Positions 7,339-15,268 of a DNA stretch of 64,000 nt are shown here, one piece after another. The DNA lies in assembly GCA_963817405.1 (NCBI GenBank), contig CAWFNW010000003.1:1-64000 (forward strand). Direction: 5' to 3'. Source of the stretch: CAWFNW01 sp963817405. Lineage in GTDB: Bacteria; Actinomycetota; Coriobacteriia; Anaerosomatales; Anaerosomataceae. Position numbers and translations under genes: made by a program. The stretch's first letter is position 1. Each line of letters starts with the position of its first letter. The notes below the pieces were generated by a model. It searched no databases, had not been told where the DNA came from, and saw only the letters and a program-made list of their open reading frames with translations.

Positions 7339-8145
7339 ATGCCGGCTCATCCCTACAAGGTCGTGTTCTCCGGTCGCGCGGAGCCAGTCCCCCTCATCGC
7401 GCACATCCCGCACTCGCAGACCCTCATCGGGCCGCTCCAGCGCCGGCAGATCCTCCTCAGCGACGAGGAGCTCCAGCGCGAGCTCGTCCGCATGACCGAC
7501 TGGCACACCGACCATCTCTTCTCGTGGGTGCTCGAGATGGGCGGCTCGCTCTTCATCTACCTGCTCTCGCGCCTCGTCATGGACCCCGAGCGCTTCTCAG
7601 ACGACGCCCGTGAACCCATGGCCGCCAAGGGCCAGGGGGTTGTCTACACGAAGACCACGGACGGCCGAGTGCTTGCCACGATCACCCCCGCCGAGCGCGA
7701 ACTCCGCATCACCGAGCTCTACACGCCCTATCACGAGGGCCTCACCGCGCTCCTCCACAGCGTCCTCCGGAAGGAACCGTGGCTCTACCTCCTGGACTGC
7801 CACTCGTTCAGCACAACGCCGCTGCCGCACGAGCCGGACCAGACGCCCGACCGCCCCGACATCTGCATCGGCACCGACTCCTACCACACGTCGCAACCAT
7901 TCGCCGACCGCCTGCAGGAGACCTTCGCTGCCGAGGGCTTCCGCGTCGCCCAGAACGCCCCGTTCAAAGGAACGTACGTGCCGGAGGCCTTCCTGCACAC
8001 GGACGCGCGCATCAACTCGATCATGATCGAGGTCCGCCGCGGCCTGTACTGCAATGAGGAGACGGGGGAGCGCCTCCCTGAGTTCGACGAGGTCCGCGCC
8101 GCCCTCCACCGAGCGGTCTCCAGCGTCCTCAAGCCGCGCCCCTGA
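7339..8145 (+). CDS. N-formylglutamate amidohydrolase family protein
   Basis: The 268-residue protein matches the FGase family (PF05013). Its blocks include LIAHIPHSQT near the N-terminus, TDWHTDHLFSW, LYLLDCHSFSTTPLPHE, PDICIGTDSYHTS and SIMIEVRRGLYCNE. The His/Asp/Glu residues in these blocks form a zinc-dependent carboxypeptidase-like active site that cleaves N-formylglutamate or a related N-acyl amino acid. No other histidine-degradation gene is nearby, so the substrate is open. Its stop codon lies inside the left arm of palindrome copy 3. Confidence 0.8.
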   Translation: MPAHPYKVVFSGRAEPVPLIAHIPHSQTLIGPLQRRQILLSDEELQRELVRMTDWHTDHLFSWVLEMGGSLFIYLLSRLVMDPERFSDDAREPMAAKGQGVVYTKTTDGRVLATITPAERELRITELYTPYHEGLTALLHSVLRKEPWLYLLDCHSFSTTPLPHEPDQTPDRPDICIGTDSYHTSQPFADRLQETFAAEGFRVAQNAPFKGTYVPEAFLHTDARINSIMIEVRRGLYCNEETGERLPEFDEVRAALHRAVSSVLKPRP

Positions 8146-8202
8146 GAAGTTACCAGATATGCTAACTCTTCAGAGGGGCCCCAACACCCCCACCCCACAC
8201 CC
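8139..8202 (+). repeat. Dispersed palindromic element, copy 3
   Basis: CCCCTGAGAAGTTACC (left) pairs imperfectly with GCTAACTCTTCAGAGGGG (right) around AGATAT. The tail GCCCCAACACCCCCACCCC follows. The left arm contains the TGA stop of the preceding gene (8143-8145), so the element abuts a coding region with no spacer. Confidence 0.8.
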
Positions 8203-8247
8203 GCGCGGGTATAGTCTGCACAAAGCGCCGGGAGAGGTGGAGGGGCG

Positions 8248-9504
8248 ATGGGAGGGCGAGGTGAACACCGCACAGGCGCCCGCTGGCCCCTGCTGTTCGC
8301 TCTCCTCCTGCCGGCCGCCCTGCTCGCCTCCGGGTGCTCCTGCAGCCGCACGGCCACCCCGGGCCCGCCAGGCGCGGGGAGCGGCCCTCCCACGCTGACG
8401 CCGCCCCCCGCAACCAGCACGCCGCCCCCTGCAACCAGCACCCCGCCCCCGCCTCAGGGCTACACACTCACAACTCCCTCGGGTCCGGTCCAGCTGACCG
8501 CGGCCCAACTCGCCGGCCAGCGCGTCATCTATAGCTACAAGGGGCTGGTTCCGCCGTCTGATCTCCTCGCGGCCATCCGTAAGGGCGAGGCCGCCGGCGT
8601 CATCTTCCACGCGTACAACGTCGAAGGTCTGGACCAGATCCGCCACGTCATCGACCAACTCCAAGAGGCCGCCCAGAGTCCAGGCAATCCGGTGCGCGCG
8701 CCGCTCCTGCTCATGACCGACCAGGAGGGCGGCAAGGTCAGCCGGCTGCCCGGCGGGCCCAAGCTCTCAGAGAAGCAGATCGGCGCGTCGGCGGATCCTG
8801 TCGCCGAAGCGACGAAAGCCGGCACGGAGGCAGGGACGCTACTCGCGAGCGTAGGCATGAACGTGAACCTCGCGCCCGTCCTGGACGTGTACCGGCAAGA
8901 GGGGGACTTCGACGACTCGCTGCAGCGCTCCTACAGCACCGACCCCGCCGTTGTGGCGCGGCTGGGGCTCGCTTTCATCGCGGCCCAGCAGAAGACCGGT
9001 GTGTTCGCCACCGTGAAGCACTTCCCCGGGCTCGGCTCGGCGACAACCGCGCAGAACACGGACGCTCGGCCGGTCAAGATCGCCACGTCGGTGGCCACCT
9101 TGCGCGCCATCGACGAGGTCCCCTTCGCGCAGGCCATCGGGCAAGCAGACGTCCGCCTCGTTATGGTCTCGTGGGCCCAGTACCCAAGCATGGCATCCCG
9201 TCCCGCTGGCCTCAGCGAGAAAGTCGTGGAGACCGAGCTCCGAAGCCGTTTCGACTTCCGCGGCGTAACGATCACCGACGGCCTTCGAGCCCATGCCTTG
9301 GACGCCTACGGCAGCTTCGGGAACCGCGCGGTCCTCGCGGCGGGCGCCGGCATGGACCTCGTGCTCTGCGCGGATGCCGAACCCTCTCTCGGCCTGGCCG
9401 CGCGCGCCGGCCTTCAGGCGGCGCTGGAGCAGAACCGTCTCGGCGCCGCGAGGTTCACGGCCGCGGCGCAACGCGTGGTTGACCTGCGCTACGCTGTCCG
9501 TTAG
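8248..9504 (+). CDS. Glycoside hydrolase family 3 lipoprotein (NagZ-like beta-N-acetylhexosaminidase)
   Basis: The 418-residue protein starts with a lipoprotein signal (LLPAALLASGC). A Pro/Thr linker carries a PPPATST duplication and is followed by a GH3 N-terminal barrel. Diagnostic blocks are LLMTDQEGGKVSRLPGGP, VNLAPVLDV, ATVKHFPGLG and VTITDGLRAHAL; the Asp in ITDGL is the expected nucleophile. The usual D-S-H of NagZ is replaced by Q-N-T-D, as in many actinobacterial GH3 lipoproteins. It probably acts outside the membrane on peptidoglycan or exogenous N-acetylglucosaminides. Confidence 0.85.
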   Translation: MGGRGEHRTGARWPLLFALLLPAALLASGCSCSRTATPGPPGAGSGPPTLTPPPATSTPPPATSTPPPPQGYTLTTPSGPVQLTAAQLAGQRVIYSYKGLVPPSDLLAAIRKGEAAGVIFHAYNVEGLDQIRHVIDQLQEAAQSPGNPVRAPLLLMTDQEGGKVSRLPGGPKLSEKQIGASADPVAEATKAGTEAGTLLASVGMNVNLAPVLDVYRQEGDFDDSLQRSYSTDPAVVARLGLAFIAAQQKTGVFATVKHFPGLGSATTAQNTDARPVKIATSVATLRAIDEVPFAQAIGQADVRLVMVSWAQYPSMASRPAGLSEKVVETELRSRFDFRGVTITDGLRAHALDAYGSFGNRAVLAAGAGMDLVLCADAEPSLGLAARAGLQAALEQNRLGAARFTAAAQRVVDLRYAVR

Positions 9505-9605
9505 CAGCGCGCCTCCGTGACCGTGGCCGCCCGTCGGGGAATGGACTGGACGTAGCAGCGGCGCCGCCTCCCGCGTCGCAACGTGGATCACGAAGGGACG
9601 AGTTC

Positions 9606-10475
9606 ATGACCGACACACGCGGCACTGCCAACCCCGCGCCACCAGCCGCCGAGCCGCTCTCCCTCGCCACCACCGTCGACATCGCACCCGGGGTCGCCAT
9701 GCCCCGGCTCGGCTTCGGCACGTACAAGTCGGCGCCGGGTAGGGAGGCGCGCACGTCCGTAGAAGCCGCGCTTGAGCTCGGCTACCGGCTCATCGACACC
9801 GCGGCGCTCTACCAGAACGAAGCAGATGTCGGCCAAGTCCTCCGCGAGAGCGGCATCCCGCGCCACGAGCTCTTCGTCACCACCAAGGTCTGGGACTCGG
9901 ACCAGGGCTACCACTCCACGCTCGAGGCGTTCGAGAAGAGCATCACCAAGCTCGGCTTCGACTACGTCGACCTCTACCTCGTGCACTGGCCCAACCCGCG
10001 AAAGGGCCCCGACACGTGGCGCGCGATGGAGGAGATCCACGCGAGTGGCCGCACGCGAGCCATCGGCGTGTGCAACCACCTCCCGCACCACCTTGAGGCG
10101 ATGCTCAAGCTCGCGAACGTCCCGCCGGCCGTGGACCAGGTCGAGTTCCACCCGCGTCTCCAGCAGCCCGACCTCCAGCGCTTCTGCGCCCAGCACGGCA
10201 TCACGCAGGAGGCGTGGGCGCCGATCATGCGCGGCGGCGTCTTCCACATCCCGGAGATCCTTGAGATCGCGACGCGGCACGGCAAGTCAGCCGCGCAGGT
10301 CACGCTCCGCTGGATCCTGCAGAAGGGCGTCGTCGCCATACCCAAGTCGGTCCACCGCGACCGCATCGCCGAGAACGCCGACGTTTTCGACTTCACGCTC
10401 TCGGCGGAGGAGATGGCGGTCATGGACGCGCTCGACACCGGCGAGCGCATCGGCCCGCATCCCGATCGGCGGTAG
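9606..10475 (+). CDS. Aldo/keto reductase
   Basis: This 289-residue NADPH-dependent AKR-superfamily barrel has the complete catalytic tetrad: D64 and Y69 in LIDTAALYQNE, K94 in TTKVW and H127 in LYLVHWP. The C-terminal PKSVHRDRIAENADVFDF is the cofactor-phosphate binding segment. It reduces aldehydes or ketones in the cytoplasm; the substrate is not predictable. About 20 extra N-terminal residues (TNPAPPAAEP) precede the core. It converges with the TacT gene. Confidence 0.9.
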   Translation: MTDTRGTANPAPPAAEPLSLATTVDIAPGVAMPRLGFGTYKSAPGREARTSVEAALELGYRLIDTAALYQNEADVGQVLRESGIPRHELFVTTKVWDSDQGYHSTLEAFEKSITKLGFDYVDLYLVHWPNPRKGPDTWRAMEEIHASGRTRAIGVCNHLPHHLEAMLKLANVPPAVDQVEFHPRLQQPDLQRFCAQHGITQEAWAPIMRGGVFHIPEILEIATRHGKSAAQVTLRWILQKGVVAIPKSVHRDRIAENADVFDFTLSAEEMAVMDALDTGERIGPHPDRR

Positions 10476-10481
10476 GAGGGG

Positions 10482-11004
10482 TTACTCGCTCTCCAAGAGC
10501 GACCGCGTGCGGTGCAATGAGAGGTACATCGGGACGGGGCGAGGCCGCACGGCAGAACCTCCGCGAAGAACGGCGCGTGACTTCGAAGCCCAGCGACTCG
10601 TAGTAGCCCACCGCCGCAGGAATCGCGTCGACGACGACACCCACGCACCCAACGCGGTCGCGCATCGTCCATCCGACGCGCAGCGCGAAGCCCACGAGAG
10701 CGCGACCGACGCCGGCGCCCTGCGCACGGCGGTCCACCGCCAGCCGGGCGAGACGCAGGACCGGCAACGGGTACCGCGGGTACGCGACGTCCGGATCCGC
10801 CGGCAGATCGTCTCGCTCCAACGCTCCGGCGGCGAGCGTCACGTAGCCGGCGATGAGTCCGTTGGCAGTAGCGACGTAGGTGACCCCGATTCCCAGCGCA
10901 TCTTGGTTCTGCCATGCAAACTGCGACAGGAAGCGGTCAAGTCCAGCATCACCGCTACTGAACGAGCCGACCGGATCAGAAGCCCTCAGGCTCCGGAGTT
11001 CCAT
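10482..11004 (-). CDS. TacT-like GNAT toxin (apparent frameshift near 3' end)
   Basis: The body shows a TacT/AtaT-type acetyltransferase that would acetylate aminoacyl-tRNA: GLDRFLSQFAWQNQDALG, YVTLAAGALERDDLP, LRLARLAVDRRAQGAGVG (the acetyl-CoA P-loop) and AVGYYESLGFEV. After GFEVT the frame runs to 10420 with unnatural sequence. One base over, the reading is AVLRGGSAVRPRPVPMYLSL and stops at 10482, which is the expected end of this family. A missing base near 10576 explains this. The ATG at 11004 with GAGGTGAGG is preferred over the GTG at 11013. It overlaps the antitoxin gene by 29 bp. Confidence 0.75.
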
Positions 11005-11278
11005 CGGCCTCACCTCGCAGGAGCGCTCTGAGCGCAGGGGTCGGTTCCTCAGGATGCAGCATTTGGTGCACGACCCGGTCGTACGACTCGTTTGTAAGCA
11101 CGAGGACCGACGGCACCAAGTACTCGGCAGGAATCGCGTCCGCTGACGAGAGGTAGCTGTCGAGCGCCTGCTCGAGGATGTAGCCCTTCTTCAGGCCGGT
11201 CTCGCGGGCGAACTCGTCGAGCCGCCGCTTTGTCGTGACTGAGACATACGCAGAGATCTGGGTCTGGTCATCGCTCAC
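10976..11278 (-). CDS. TacA-like ribbon-helix-helix antitoxin
   Basis: This 100-residue protein begins with an RHH pattern (ISAYVSVTTKRRLDEFARET, then LKKGYILEQALDSYL) for operator binding. It ends in a Pro/Glu-rich tail suited to wrapping the toxin. It directly precedes and overlaps the GNAT toxin gene, the standard TacAT order. Toxin-antitoxin function is inferred from family and context. Confidence 0.75.
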   Translation of the reverse strand: MSDDQTQISAYVSVTTKRRLDEFARETGLKKGYILEQALDSYLSSADAIPAEYLVPSVLVLTNESYDRVVHQMLHPEEPTPALRALLRGEADGTPEPEGF

Positions 11279-11342
11279 AGAAATCGCCTCCTGTAGAAGA
11301 ATCTAGCAAGTTGTAGAGTGAGGGGCAAGAGGTCACGCGAAT

Positions 11343-11368
11343 CAACTAATCTCCTAGGAGACTAGTTG
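11343..11368. promoter_or_regulatory. 26-bp near-perfect palindrome upstream of tacA
   Basis: CAACTAATCTCCT pairs with AGGAGACTAGTTG with one mismatched pair. It lies about 65 bp upstream of the antitoxin start and just past the stop of the XRE gene. An RHH operator is the likeliest role; a terminator is less likely because no T-run follows. Confidence 0.5.
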
Positions 11369-11404
11369 GCTAATCACCTAATGCCGCTGGCGACGGTGCA
11401 GACG

Positions 11405-12109
11405 CTAGCCCTCGCCGAGCGCCCTTCGCAGTCGCTCCAGCACCCGCTCTGCCTGCGCGGTCTGCTCCGGATCGCCGCTCGCTTTCGCTCGACGGGCAGC
11501 GGCGAGCGCGCTCAGGAGAGCTACCTCCGCGACGTGCGCGGCATCCGCGAGCGCGTCGCGGTCCTCCGGGCGCGAGCCTGCACTCTCTGCCATCACGGGC
11601 GACTCGTCCGGGATCCACAGGTCTCGGTGAGGCATCGCGGCTGCCTGCGCATGAGGTCGTGGGGGCGTCCGCCTGCCGGCTCCGGACGCTGCCGGGCCCA
11701 GGGCGTCACCGATCGGCGTCTGGCTGAAGATGCCGTAGCTGCGCGCGCGTGCCGCCCGCTCGCTCCGAAACGCATCGTCGCCTGGCTCATCCCGGTAGTC
11801 AGCCATCGCAGTACTCCCGAGCGTCATCGACGACTCGCTCCGCATCTTCTCGGCGGCGTGTTGGCTGCTCTCGCGCCCGTAGCGGTTGAGCATCCGGTTC
11901 GCGATCGTCTCGCTCATGAGCTCCTCGACTGGCAGTCCGAAGTGCTTGGCGAGCGACTCGACCGACTCGGGCGAGGGGAGCCGTTCACCGCGCTCCACGC
12001 GCGAGAGCATCGCAACGGACAGCCCGGTCGCCTCGGACACCTGCTCGAGTGTTTCGCGGCGCATGTGGCGCAGCGTTCGAAGCCGCAACCCGAAGTCGTG
12101 TTCGTTCAT
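11405..12109 (-). CDS. XRE-family transcriptional regulator
   Basis: The 234-residue protein has a clear N-terminal HTH (about 7-60; RRETLEQVSEATGLSVAMLS, RVERGERLPSPESVE). A long Ala/Arg-rich C-terminal region without a recognised domain follows. The ATG at 12109 has an AGGAGG site. The longer upstream frame runs through the intergenic promoter region and is rejected. It is divergent from the vWA/ARPP-1 pair, and the shared 160-bp gap contains an 18-bp direct repeat that could be its operator. Confidence 0.8.
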   Translation of the reverse strand: MNEHDFGLRLRTLRHMRRETLEQVSEATGLSVAMLSRVERGERLPSPESVESLAKHFGLPVEELMSETIANRMLNRYGRESSQHAAEKMRSESSMTLGSTAMADYRDEPGDDAFRSERAARARSYGIFSQTPIGDALGPAASGAGRRTPPRPHAQAAAMPHRDLWIPDESPVMAESAGSRPEDRDALADAAHVAEVALLSALAAARRAKASGDPEQTAQAERVLERLRRALGEG

Positions 12110-12150
12110 CGTCGCACCTCCTTGGTCGATTCTACACCATGGGCAAACGA

Positions 12151-12203
12151 TTTGACACAAATGGCAAGGCTCGTATACGATGGTCTTTGACAGAAGTGGC
12201 AAG
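12151..12203 (+). promoter_or_regulatory. Direct-repeat operator and promoter of the vWA-ARPP-1 pair
   Basis: TTTGACACAAATGGCAAG (12151-12168) and TTTGACAGAAGTGGCAAG (12186-12203) match at 16 of 18 bases and start 35 bp apart. The first contains TTGACA, followed after 16 bp by TATACG (12174-12179), giving a good sigma70-type promoter on the plus strand. The adjacent XRE protein is a likely binder. Confidence 0.55.
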
Positions 12204-12269
12204 TCCATTGCCAACCATGTCAGACCCGCCCGCCATACTGGCAGGCGTCGACCCAAGGGAGGGGTTCGC

Positions 12270-13019
12270 ATGACACAGGTTCAGCCCAAGGAGCAGGAGG
12301 ATCGCAGCATCCTCATCAACTTCGTGCTCGACAAATCGGGCTCGATGGACGTGATCCGCCAGGCCACCATCTCAGGCTTCAACGAGTTCCTGGGGGACCA
12401 GCAGCGCGAGGGCGGCTCGGCGCGGATGACGCTCACGCTCTTCGACACGCGCTTCCACACGGTGGTCAGCGCGGAGCCGGTGGAGCGGATCGTGCCGCTC
12501 AGTCCCCACACGTACCAGCCTGGTGGCATGACGGCGCTCTACGACGCCATCGCGCACACGATGAAGATCACGGACGACTACGTAGCCCAGCACAAGCCAG
12601 ACCAGGTTCTCTTCGTGATCATGACCGACGGTCAGGAGAACTCCAGCCGAGAGTTCGACCGTAGCCGCATCCTCAAGATGATCGAGGACCGGCAGAACGG
12701 TCCGCACTACGAGTTCATCTATCTCGGGGCCAATCAGGACGCCTACGAGGTCGGCCGGAGCATCGGCGTGCACCGGGACAAGTCGCTCACGTACGAGGCG
12801 TCGCCCGAGGAAGCGCGACGCACCATGACGCGCGTATCGCACAACGTGCGCGCGTATCGCCGGCATGGCGAAGCGCAGGCTGAAGCCGGCCTGATGTTCT
12901 CGGGCGACTTCGAGGCGAGTGGCGCCACGTCGTGGGAAGAGCACCGGGCGCAGCGGGACGCGGCCAAGCGCGCGGACGCGCCGGACGCCGCCCCCGACGC
13001 CCCCGAGGACGGGGAGTAG
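12270..13019 (+). CDS. von Willebrand factor A domain protein
   Basis: The 249-residue protein has a complete MIDAS metal site: D21-x-S23-x-S25 (DKSGS), the Thr in GGMTALYDA and the Asp in VIMTDGQEN. Such soluble vWA proteins bind partners through a divalent cation. The C-terminus is Ala/Asp-rich and probably disordered. ATG at 12270 follows GGGAGGGG. The ARPP-1 gene starts 12 bp downstream, suggesting the two act together. No signal peptide is present, so it is cytoplasmic. The partner is unknown. Confidence 0.8.
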   Translation: MTQVQPKEQEDRSILINFVLDKSGSMDVIRQATISGFNEFLGDQQREGGSARMTLTLFDTRFHTVVSAEPVERIVPLSPHTYQPGGMTALYDAIAHTMKITDDYVAQHKPDQVLFVIMTDGQENSSREFDRSRILKMIEDRQNGPHYEFIYLGANQDAYEVGRSIGVHRDKSLTYEASPEEARRTMTRVSHNVRAYRRHGEAQAEAGLMFSGDFEASGATSWEEHRAQRDAAKRADAPDAAPDAPEDGE

Positions 13020-13031
13020 GAGGGGATCAGC

Positions 13032-14048
13032 ATGAACGCAATCATCTCAACGCTGCTCGGGGCCATCCAGCTCGGGGAGCCTGTCACGGACGCCGGCCTG
13101 ACCCTCATCCCGGTCTTCGGGCGGTTCGACGGCGTGCCCGACTTCGTCACGCTCGGCGAGGCCATCAGTGCCGGCACGCTCATCGTGACCGAGGTCTCGC
13201 ACGGCGGTTCGGTGCCTACACTAAAGGCCCGAAACACCGGAAAGGCCGGCGTCCTCATCCTCGATGGCGAGGAGCTCGCCGGTGCCAAGCAGAACCGAGT
13301 GCTCAACACCTCGGTCTACCTGAGGCCGGGCGCAGAGATCATCATCCCGGTCAGCTGTACCGAGCACGGGCGCTGGAGCTACCGCTCGCACGAGTTCGTC
13401 GACTCGGGTCACATCTCCGCGCACGCGGTGCGCCACGCCACGCTCGCGTCCGTGACGGCCAACGTGCGCTCGTCCGGCGCCTACGACTCTGACCAGGGGC
13501 GCGTGTGGAACGAGGTCGCGCTCCTGCAGGGCCGCCACGGCGTTCACTCCCCGACGAGCGCCGCCCGCGACGTCTATGAGGGCATGGCCGACTCGCTCAG
13601 GCGGCGCGAGACCGTCTTCGAGCGAGTGCCCGGCCAGCTCGGCGTGCTCGCGCTCTGGGGCGGACGGGTCGTCGGCCTGGACGTGGTCGGCAACGCCGAG
13701 GCGTACGAGAAGCTACACGGTCGGCTCGTGCGCTCCTACGCGCTCGACGCGCCGCCGTCGCGGGTGGCCTCACCCGATGCGGATCGCCGAGTCGCACGAG
13801 AGTGGCTCGTCGGTATGGCCGATGCGCAGGTCACGCAGCACGAGTCGCCCGGCGACGGCGTCAGCTACCGCCTGAGCGGCAGCGACCGCGTCGGCTCGGT
13901 CCTCGCCGTCGACGGCGCCATCCTGCACGCGGTGGCCTTCGCCACGCAGGTCGGCCCATCCTCGATGACGAGCGCTACCCCGGCTTCGTCGAGCGCCGCG
14001 AGCGCTTCCCGTGGTAGAGCCGTGGTAGAGCCGACGCGGCGCCCGTAG
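13032..14048 (+). CDS. ARPP-1/DUF6569 family protein (apparent frameshift near 3' end)
   Basis: The body matches the ARPP-1 (DUF6569) family: FVTLGEAISAGTLIVTEVS, SVPTLKARNTGKAGVLILDG and EELAGAKQNRVLNTSVYL, then IIIPVSCTEHGRW. Biochemical function is unknown; relatives occur with ADP-ribosyl-hydrolase-like and stress modules. The last ~30 residues (SSMTSATPASSSAASAS) are unnatural. A neighbouring frame reads RPILDDERYPGFVERRERFP and stops at 14017, a better C-terminus, so a base is probably missing near 13950. It is coupled to the vWA gene 12 bp upstream. Confidence 0.72.
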   Translation: MNAIISTLLGAIQLGEPVTDAGLTLIPVFGRFDGVPDFVTLGEAISAGTLIVTEVSHGGSVPTLKARNTGKAGVLILDGEELAGAKQNRVLNTSVYLRPGAEIIIPVSCTEHGRWSYRSHEFVDSGHISAHAVRHATLASVTANVRSSGAYDSDQGRVWNEVALLQGRHGVHSPTSAARDVYEGMADSLRRRETVFERVPGQLGVLALWGGRVVGLDVVGNAEAYEKLHGRLVRSYALDAPPSRVASPDADRRVAREWLVGMADAQVTQHESPGDGVSYRLSGSDRVGSVLAVDGAILHAVAFATQVGPSSMTSATPASSSAASASRGRAVVEPTRRP

Positions 14049-14082
14049 CGGTCCCCACTCGCGCGTGCCAGCCGAAGCGTGG

Positions 14083-14101
14083 TATACACAACATATACAC
14101 A
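14083..14101. promoter_or_regulatory. TATACACA direct repeat before RHH-PIN pair
   Basis: Two TATACACA copies (14083-14090 and 14094-14101) lie about 70 bp upstream of the antitoxin start and are AT-rich against the local background. They are a candidate operator or -10 region for the RHH antitoxin. Confidence 0.35.
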
Positions 14102-14168
14102 CCCATCGCACCTGCGTTCAGACGCGGGTGCGGTGGCGTTCGGCTCTCGGCAAGGCGGGCGGTGCACC

Positions 14169-14441
14169 ATGGGACGCATGATCAGGAAGCAGATCGTCAT
14201 CGAGCCCGACCAGGACAGGCTTCTCGCGGATCTCGCGCGCCAGCTCGGCGTCTCCCAGTCGGAAGTCGTTCGGATGGCGATCGAAGCCTTCGCAGGGGAT
14301 GTCCGTTCCGAAGAGGAACGCGGGCGAGCCTTCGAAGAGCTCATGGAGATGTTCAAGAACTCCACGTTCGAGATGCCGGTGGATGAGCATGGCAACCGTG
14401 CATGGACGAGGGAAGGACTCTATGAGCGCGGTACTCGTTGA
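14169..14441 (+). CDS. Ribbon-helix-helix antitoxin of a PIN toxin pair
   Basis: The 90-residue protein has RKQIVIEPDQDRLLADLARQ then LGVSQSEVVRMAIEAF, a classical RHH/CopG fold. An acidic tail follows. I chose the ATG at 14169 because upstream sequence in frame covers the putative operator. It overlaps the downstream PIN gene by 20 bp, the usual VapB-VapC type coupling. Confidence 0.78.
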   Translation: MGRMIRKQIVIEPDQDRLLADLARQLGVSQSEVVRMAIEAFAGDVRSEEERGRAFEELMEMFKNSTFEMPVDEHGNRAWTREGLYERGTR

Positions 14442-14859
14442 CACCAACGTTCTGGTGTATGCCGCCGCCCGGAACGCAGAGGCGAAGGGGCGTACCGCGA
14501 GAGCCATCCTCCTCACACTGGGTCCGCGCGTGATCCTCTCGGCTCAGGTGCTTGCAGAGTACGCCAACGTTCTCACGCATCCTTCAAAGCACGCTGTGCC
14601 GGCCGAGCGGGTGGCGCTACAGGTCGGCCGCCTTTCCTCGAGTTGGCGGATCCTGCCGCTGAACACCGCGGTGGTTGTGACGGCGCTGCATGCCATGCCT
14701 CGCTGGCAGATGCCCTATTACGACGCGCAGATCTGGGCCGCTGCCGCACTCAACCGGATTCCCGTCGTCCTCTCCGAGGACTTTCCGTCCGGCGCCACGC
14801 TCGGCGGCGTTCGCTTCGTGAACCCGTTCGAGCCGGGATTCAACGTCGAGGCCCTCTAG
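14422..14859 (+). CDS. VapC-like PIN-domain toxin
   Basis: The 145-residue PIN nuclease has the acidic set: D in VLVDTNVLVYA, E in LAEYANVLTH, D in YYDAQIWAAA and E/D in VLSEDF. This set should coordinate Mg for RNA cleavage. The start at 14422 lies inside the upstream RHH gene. VapC toxins cut tRNA or rRNA; the target here is unknown. Confidence 0.82.
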   Translation: MSAVLVDTNVLVYAAARNAEAKGRTARAILLTLGPRVILSAQVLAEYANVLTHPSKHAVPAERVALQVGRLSSSWRILPLNTAVVVTALHAMPRWQMPYYDAQIWAAAALNRIPVVLSEDFPSGATLGGVRFVNPFEPGFNVEAL

Positions 14860-15019
14860 GCCGCGGCGCGTCTCACCCCGTTCAGGTCTCGTTCCGACGG
14901 GCGTCAGATGGCGCGTTCGCGCCCCGGCCACAATCGGTTCACGCTGGCGGTCGCACGTCGAGCGTCTTACAATCAGACCAGGAAGTAGGACGCCGCTCCA
15001 ATCGTTGGTGGTGACTCCC

Positions 15020-15262
15020 ATGAAGGTGCGCGTGTCGTCGAAAGGCCAGATCGTGCTGCCGGCGGAGATTCGGAAGAAGTATGGCATCGAGGCGGGAACC
15101 CACCTCACGCTGGTCGATATGGCAGGCGTCATCTACCTGGTCCCGGTGGGTGCGGACCCGCTCGGCGAGCTCACGGGTATGCTCGGAGATGTCGAAGGTC
15201 TCTCCTCGGAGGCGCTCCTCCGGGAGCGGCGCGCCGAGCGCGACCGGGACGAAGCCAGGTAG
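15020..15262 (+). CDS. AbrB/MazE-type swapped-hairpin antitoxin
   Basis: The 80-residue protein starts MKVRVSSKGQIVLPAEIRKK, the SpoVT-AbrB DNA-binding signature. An Arg/Glu-rich tail for toxin binding follows. I used the ATG at 15020 rather than the GTG or ATG variants five codons upstream because the domain begins there. The PIN toxin starts 6 bp after its stop. Confidence 0.82.
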   Translation: MKVRVSSKGQIVLPAEIRKKYGIEAGTHLTLVDMAGVIYLVPVGADPLGELTGMLGDVEGLSSEALLRERRAERDRDEAR

Positions 15263-15268
15263 TCGGCG

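Noticed and set aside
12122..12271. Longer N-terminus of the XRE protein
   Set aside because: The extension lies across the direct-repeat promoter region; AGGAGG before the ATG at 12109 fits better.
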